Virus record (IMG/VR): IMGVR_UViG_3300018049_000035
Location: 1-45,497 of that record
Direction: 5' to 3' (one strand)
DNA: 45,497 nucleotides
Source: a virus
Part shown: one piece after another, positions 42,205 to 45,497 of the stretch
Numbering within the stretch: the first letter of the stretch is position 1
Layout of the letters: each line of letters starts with the position of its first letter
Translations under genes and position numbers: made by a program
Notes under the pieces: generated by a model
Databases searched by the model: none
What the model saw: only the letters and a program-made list of their open reading frames with translations
Told to the model about the DNA's origin: nothing

Positions 42205-43788
42205 ATGAGTAAATCACTAGACGGCGTTTTAATTAAAAAAGCCAACAAACAGGAAACGTATACTAATGAACAAGTCGAGCACTTGCTAAAATGTATGGAT
42301 CCTGATACTGGTTATTTGTATTTTGCAGAACATTTTGCACACATACAGCATCCTGTAAAAGGTAAATTGTTGTTTGAACCGTTTGACTATCAATTAGGTT
42401 TGATGGAAAGTTATCATAACTATAGATTTAATATAAACATGATGCCACGACAAACAGGCAAAACCACTTGTGCTAGTATCTATCTAGCATGGTATGCTAT
42501 GTTTAATCCAGATCAAACTATTCTTATCACAGCGCACAAATACACAGGTGCACAGGAAATTATGTCACGTATACGTTATGTGTATGAGACTTGCCCTGAT
42601 TTTGTACGTGCAGGCGTAACAAGTTATAATAAAGGTAGTATTGAATTTGAAAATGGCAGTAGAATTATTAGCCAAACAACCACAGGAAATACAGGACGTG
42701 GTTTGTCTATCTCGCTACTATACTGTGACGAGTTTGCATTTGTGCAACCTAATATTGCTGAAGAGTTTTGGACTTCAATATCACCTACACTAGCAACAGG
42801 TGGTCGTGCTATTCTTACAAGTACACCAAACAGTGACGAAGATACATTTGCTACTATTTGGAAACAAGCAGAAGACAAGTTTGACGAATATGGTAATGAA
42901 AATGCAGTTGGACGTAATGGCTTTCATGCATTCCGTGCAGATTGGTGGGAACACCCTGACAGAGACGAAGAATGGAAGAAAGACGAAATAGGCCGTATTG
43001 GTGAAGAGAAGTTTAGACGTGAGTATGGCTGCGAGTTCTTGGTATTTGATGAAACACTTATTAACAGTATTAAATTAGCAGCAATGGAAGGTATAAATCC
43101 AGTACTTAATATGGGTCAAACACGTTTTTATGAAAAAATTGATCCAAAGAAAAACTATGCTGTTGCATTAGATCCAAGTATGGGCACAGGCGGAGACTAT
43201 GCAGCAATACAAGTTGTAGAACTTCCGACATACAAACAGGTTGCAGAATGGCAACACAATACAACTGCTATACCTGGACAAATACGTGTACTAAATGACA
43301 TACTCAAATATATTGCTGATCAGAGAAAAAGCGATAACGGTATATATTGGAGTGTTGAAAACAACGGTTTAGGCGAAGCAGCACTAATTGTTATAAATGA
43401 CTTTGGTGAAGAAAATATGCCAGGATTGTTTATCAGCGAACCAATACGCAAAGGACATGTACGCAAGTTCCGCAAAGGATTTAATACTACACATAGCAGT
43501 AAAGTTACAACTTGTGCTAGGCTAAAAACAATGGTCGAAAATGACCAACTAAGCATTAAAAGCAAACCACTTATCAGTGAACTAAAATCATATATTGCTA
43601 CAGGTAGCAGTTATCAAGCAAAACCAGGCGCAACAGATGATTTAGTTAGTGCAATGATCTTAGCGTTAAGAATGATTGCAGTTATGAAAGATTGGGATCC
43701 TGCAATATACAACAGTTTTGTACAGATTGATAACGAAATGGATGATTATGAAATGCCCATGCCTATTTTTATAAGCAGCAACTTTTAG
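42205..43788 (+). CDS. gp17: Large terminase subunit, gp17-like, 527 aa
   Basis: The ATPase half has Walker A PRQTGKTT (81-88), Walker B LLYCDE (171-176) and a coupling motif TSTPN (205-209). The nuclease half has the three acidic clusters of the RNase H-like fold: ALDPSMG (D323), SVENNGLGE (E385) and GATDDLVSA (D478-D479). The protein packages DNA at the portal and cuts it. T4 gp17 is 610 residues. All key residues are present, so it should be active. The predicted mRNA is leaderless, unusual for a core packaging gene. Confidence 0.95.
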   Translation: MSKSLDGVLIKKANKQETYTNEQVEHLLKCMDPDTGYLYFAEHFAHIQHPVKGKLLFEPFDYQLGLMESYHNYRFNINMMPRQTGKTTCASIYLAWYAMFNPDQTILITAHKYTGAQEIMSRIRYVYETCPDFVRAGVTSYNKGSIEFENGSRIISQTTTGNTGRGLSISLLYCDEFAFVQPNIAEEFWTSISPTLATGGRAILTSTPNSDEDTFATIWKQAEDKFDEYGNENAVGRNGFHAFRADWWEHPDRDEEWKKDEIGRIGEEKFRREYGCEFLVFDETLINSIKLAAMEGINPVLNMGQTRFYEKIDPKKNYAVALDPSMGTGGDYAAIQVVELPTYKQVAEWQHNTTAIPGQIRVLNDILKYIADQRKSDNGIYWSVENNGLGEAALIVINDFGEENMPGLFISEPIRKGHVRKFRKGFNTTHSSKVTTCARLKTMVENDQLSIKSKPLISELKSYIATGSSYQAKPGATDDLVSAMILALRMIAVMKDWDPAIYNSFVQIDNEMDDYEMPMPIFISSNF

Positions 43789-43795
43789 ATAAATA
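43788..43795 (+). promoter_or_regulatory. Late promoter box GATAAATA, 5 bases from the ATG
   Basis: An exact GATAAATA whose G is the last base of the gp17 TAG stop. It ends 5 bases before the next ATG. No Shine-Dalgarno. Confidence 0.75.
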
Positions 43796-43800
43796 ATATT

Positions 43801-45294
43801 ATGAAGAAACTTGATAAAATATCTGCGGACTTATTTAATAAGATCAGAGGACGTTTTGAAAACGTCACAATTGGTGACGAAAACGGACAAGTAACTAACG
43901 TGCCCGAAGATGCACGTTATTTTGATTTTGCCTATCTTGCTGATGGGGTTGATTTAGGCAAAGTAAGTGTAGCAATAGATCCTGAAGCAGGATTAAGTGT
44001 AATAGTCGGTAGAGATATTGCACAGGGTCAAATGGAAGAAGTACAAGATGGCTGGTACAACTTTTTAAAAGAGTTACGTGTATTTGCTAAAAAACGTATG
44101 ATGAAATTTGAAGTAAGAGATATTAATAAAAGCAATTTAAACAAAAGAGATTATCAGTTTTTAGCACAAAACCGCAACGGAGAAAATACAATGGCCGAGT
44201 CAAAGATGTATGGAAACGATCGTACAAGTTTCCAAAAAGTAGGCAAAGCAAAAATAGCAATCAAGCATAGTGCGCCTATTAATGTAGAAAATGCAAGTAG
44301 TCGTACTAGCAAAATTAGCAAAATTTTTATTGAATCACCAGAAGGTGAAAAATTTAAATTTCCTTACAAACACATTGCAGGTGCAAGAGCATTAGCATTA
44401 CATATTAGTGAAGGCGGTCATGCATATGATGACTTTGGCAAGTACATTACAAGCCTTAGTGAAGAAATGCATAAAATTCGTAAGTTAAATACTTACATGG
44501 GTCGTAGCACTGTTATGGCAGAAACACTAGATCAGTACAGCGATATACTAAAAGGTAGAATTTCTGAAGTACGTAAAGAAATTTCTAATTTACAAAAACC
44601 TGCATATTATGCAGAAGCAGTTGCAAATTTTGTAGCAGCAGAGACAATTGAAGTTCCAGAAGAAGTTGCGGAAAACTGGATTGATCAATTAACAATTAAA
44701 CAATTTAATGAAGAACTAAAAGATGTATTTCCATATGTTTACAAACTAATTGGTGAGGCAACAAAGGCAGAAGAATTAGATTTTGATGATTTAGTTGCAG
44801 AAGCAGAAAAACAAAAAGGCGTAGACGGTAAGGCATGTTGGGATGGATACAAGCGTATGGGCACCAAAATGAAAGGTGGCAAGCGTGTAGACAATTGTGT
44901 TCCAATTAAGAAAGAATCTGTCGACGATATGTTAGAAGCAGCGATTGATCAATTAATGGGTCAGTTTGCCGAAGACAAATACGAAGGCGATGACGAACCA
45001 ATGTCAGTTAAAATGACACCAGATGGAGGCATTGAAAAGGCTGATGAAAAACCAAAGACACCAATTGGCGAGTTCATTCTATCTTACTTTGATAGAGAAA
45101 ACGGAACTTTTCCAAAAGGCGAAACAGCAGTACTTACTATGGTAGAAAAAGATTACGGTCCGCAATATGTAGAACCGGCTGCTAGATTTATTCAAAAAGT
45201 AGAATCAATGGTTGCGCAACGTCAGGCAGAAGAAATGGCAAGCAGCAGATATCCTGAAACAGATAGAATTAAAGCGTTAGCCGGTTTAAGATAA
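43801..45294 (+). CDS. Probable head-associated or structural protein, 497 aa, function unknown
   Basis: Not named by me, though similar proteins occur in marine T4-like phages. The first 125 residues look globular (ARYFDFAYLADGVDLGKV, WYNFLKELRVFAKKRMM, RDINKSNLNKRDYQFLA). A helical middle follows. At about 345-370 is KACWDGYKRMGTKMKGGK ending in DNCVP, a motif I recall repeated in several proteins of this phage group. The C-terminus RIKALAGLR resembles the end of gp22. Acidic residues dominate 370-430. It could be carried in the head with the scaffold. Predicted leaderless mRNA. Confidence 0.7.
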   Translation: MKKLDKISADLFNKIRGRFENVTIGDENGQVTNVPEDARYFDFAYLADGVDLGKVSVAIDPEAGLSVIVGRDIAQGQMEEVQDGWYNFLKELRVFAKKRMMKFEVRDINKSNLNKRDYQFLAQNRNGENTMAESKMYGNDRTSFQKVGKAKIAIKHSAPINVENASSRTSKISKIFIESPEGEKFKFPYKHIAGARALALHISEGGHAYDDFGKYITSLSEEMHKIRKLNTYMGRSTVMAETLDQYSDILKGRISEVRKEISNLQKPAYYAEAVANFVAAETIEVPEEVAENWIDQLTIKQFNEELKDVFPYVYKLIGEATKAEELDFDDLVAEAEKQKGVDGKACWDGYKRMGTKMKGGKRVDNCVPIKKESVDDMLEAAIDQLMGQFAEDKYEGDDEPMSVKMTPDGGIEKADEKPKTPIGEFILSYFDRENGTFPKGETAVLTMVEKDYGPQYVEPAARFIQKVESMVAQRQAEEMASSRYPETDRIKALAGLR

Positions 45295-45315
45295 TCGGCT
45301 AACATTTTGAAAATT

Positions 45316-45359
45316 TTGTCAAAAAAATACTTGACAAGATAAATAACTTTGTGTAGTAT
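45316..45359 (+). promoter_or_regulatory. Stacked sigma70-type and late promoters before the probable gp32 gene
   Basis: TTGACA (45331-45336), a 17-base spacer and TAGTAT (45354-45359). The spacer contains an exact GATAAATA (45338-45345), so early and late polymerase forms could use the same place. An inverted repeat TTGTCA (45316-45321) and TGACAA (45332-45337) overlaps the -35 and may be an operator. The leader to the ATG is about 55 nt with AGGAGG. Confidence 0.75.
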
Positions 45360-45421
45360 TATAACTGTGCTACACATTATTAGGCACAAAGCACATAGGC
45401 AATATTATAGGAGGCATTACT

Positions 45422-45497
45422 ATGGCATCATTAGCAGAAATTAGAGCAAAACTTGCAGAACAAGAGAACCGTTCATCAGGAACTAGTTCAAGCGGCG
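45422..45497 (+). CDS. gp32: Probable single-stranded DNA-binding protein gp32, N-terminus only
   Basis: Only 25 codons are in the window: MASLAEIRAKLAEQENR then a Ser/Gly/Thr-rich stretch. A short basic helix of this kind followed by a flexible linker resembles, from memory, the start of gp32 in marine T4-like phages, where the N-terminus drives cooperative binding. A strong AGGAGG and a host-type promoter overlapping a late box fit a replication gene needed early and late. The OB fold lies beyond the window, so this call rests on few residues. Confidence 0.5.
   Translation, partial: MASLAEIRAKLAEQENRSSGTSSSG

Overview
The window looks like the structural half of a T4-like myovirus (tailed phage, contractile tail) of the kind found in the sea. 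The order, lengths and motifs of its virion genes match T4 gp22, gp23, gp15, gp14, gp13, gp18, gp19, gp4, gp16 and gp17. The DNA is AT-rich, nearly all of it codes, and short GATAAATA-type boxes (the T4 late promoter is TATAAATA) stand before many genes. The giant fibre genes and several hypothetical proteins resemble those of marine T4-like phages of cyanobacteria and SAR11. I see no photosynthesis genes, tRNAs, integrase, IS element or CRISPR array. The host cannot be named from this sequence; the marine assignment is from recalled protein style, not a search.

Layout. 1-2.2 kb: the end of the scaffold gene gp22 and the major capsid gene gp23, closed by a strong terminator. 2.2-4.4 kb: a cold-shock-like protein, a structured leader with a possible 16-residue peptide, and three small structural proteins. 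4.4-23.9 kb: two giant paralogous fibre genes (2531 and 3920 aa) sharing a beta-helix head and Cys-containing helical repeats; the second ends in an S74 self-cleaving chaperone. 23.9-29 kb: a host-like promoter, a 53-aa protein, a 127-aa unknown, a small glycosyltransferase and a 1286-aa protein made of about ten degenerate glycosyltransferase-like repeats. 29-32 kb, minus strand: gp14, gp15 and a Nudix hydrolase. 32-37.4 kb, plus strand: gp13, a probable dNMP kinase, an enlarged sheath gp18 and tube gp19. 37.5-45.3 kb: a tube/baseplate-like protein, a 121-aa unknown, gp4, gp16, two hypotheticals, a radical SAM enzyme, terminase gp17 and a 497-aa protein. The window ends in the first codons of a probable gp32.

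How it works together. Capsid (gp22, gp23), packaging (gp16, gp17, gp4), neck (gp13, gp14, gp15) and tail (gp18, gp19) genes build the virion; the giant fibres and glycosyltransferases probably shape its surface. Compared with T4 the order is rearranged: gp14-gp15 are inverted relative to gp13, and gp16-gp17 follow gp18-gp19.

The most striking non-coding signal is promoter placement. At five genes the late box ends 4-5 nt before the ATG and no Shine-Dalgarno is present, which predicts leaderless late mRNAs. Genes whose late box is farther away mostly have a Shine-Dalgarno. A perfect 16-bp palindrome makes one late box serve both strands between gp14 and gp13. Three separate TTGACA-N17-TANTNT promoters precede the non-virion genes (glycosyltransferase operon, kinase, probable gp32).
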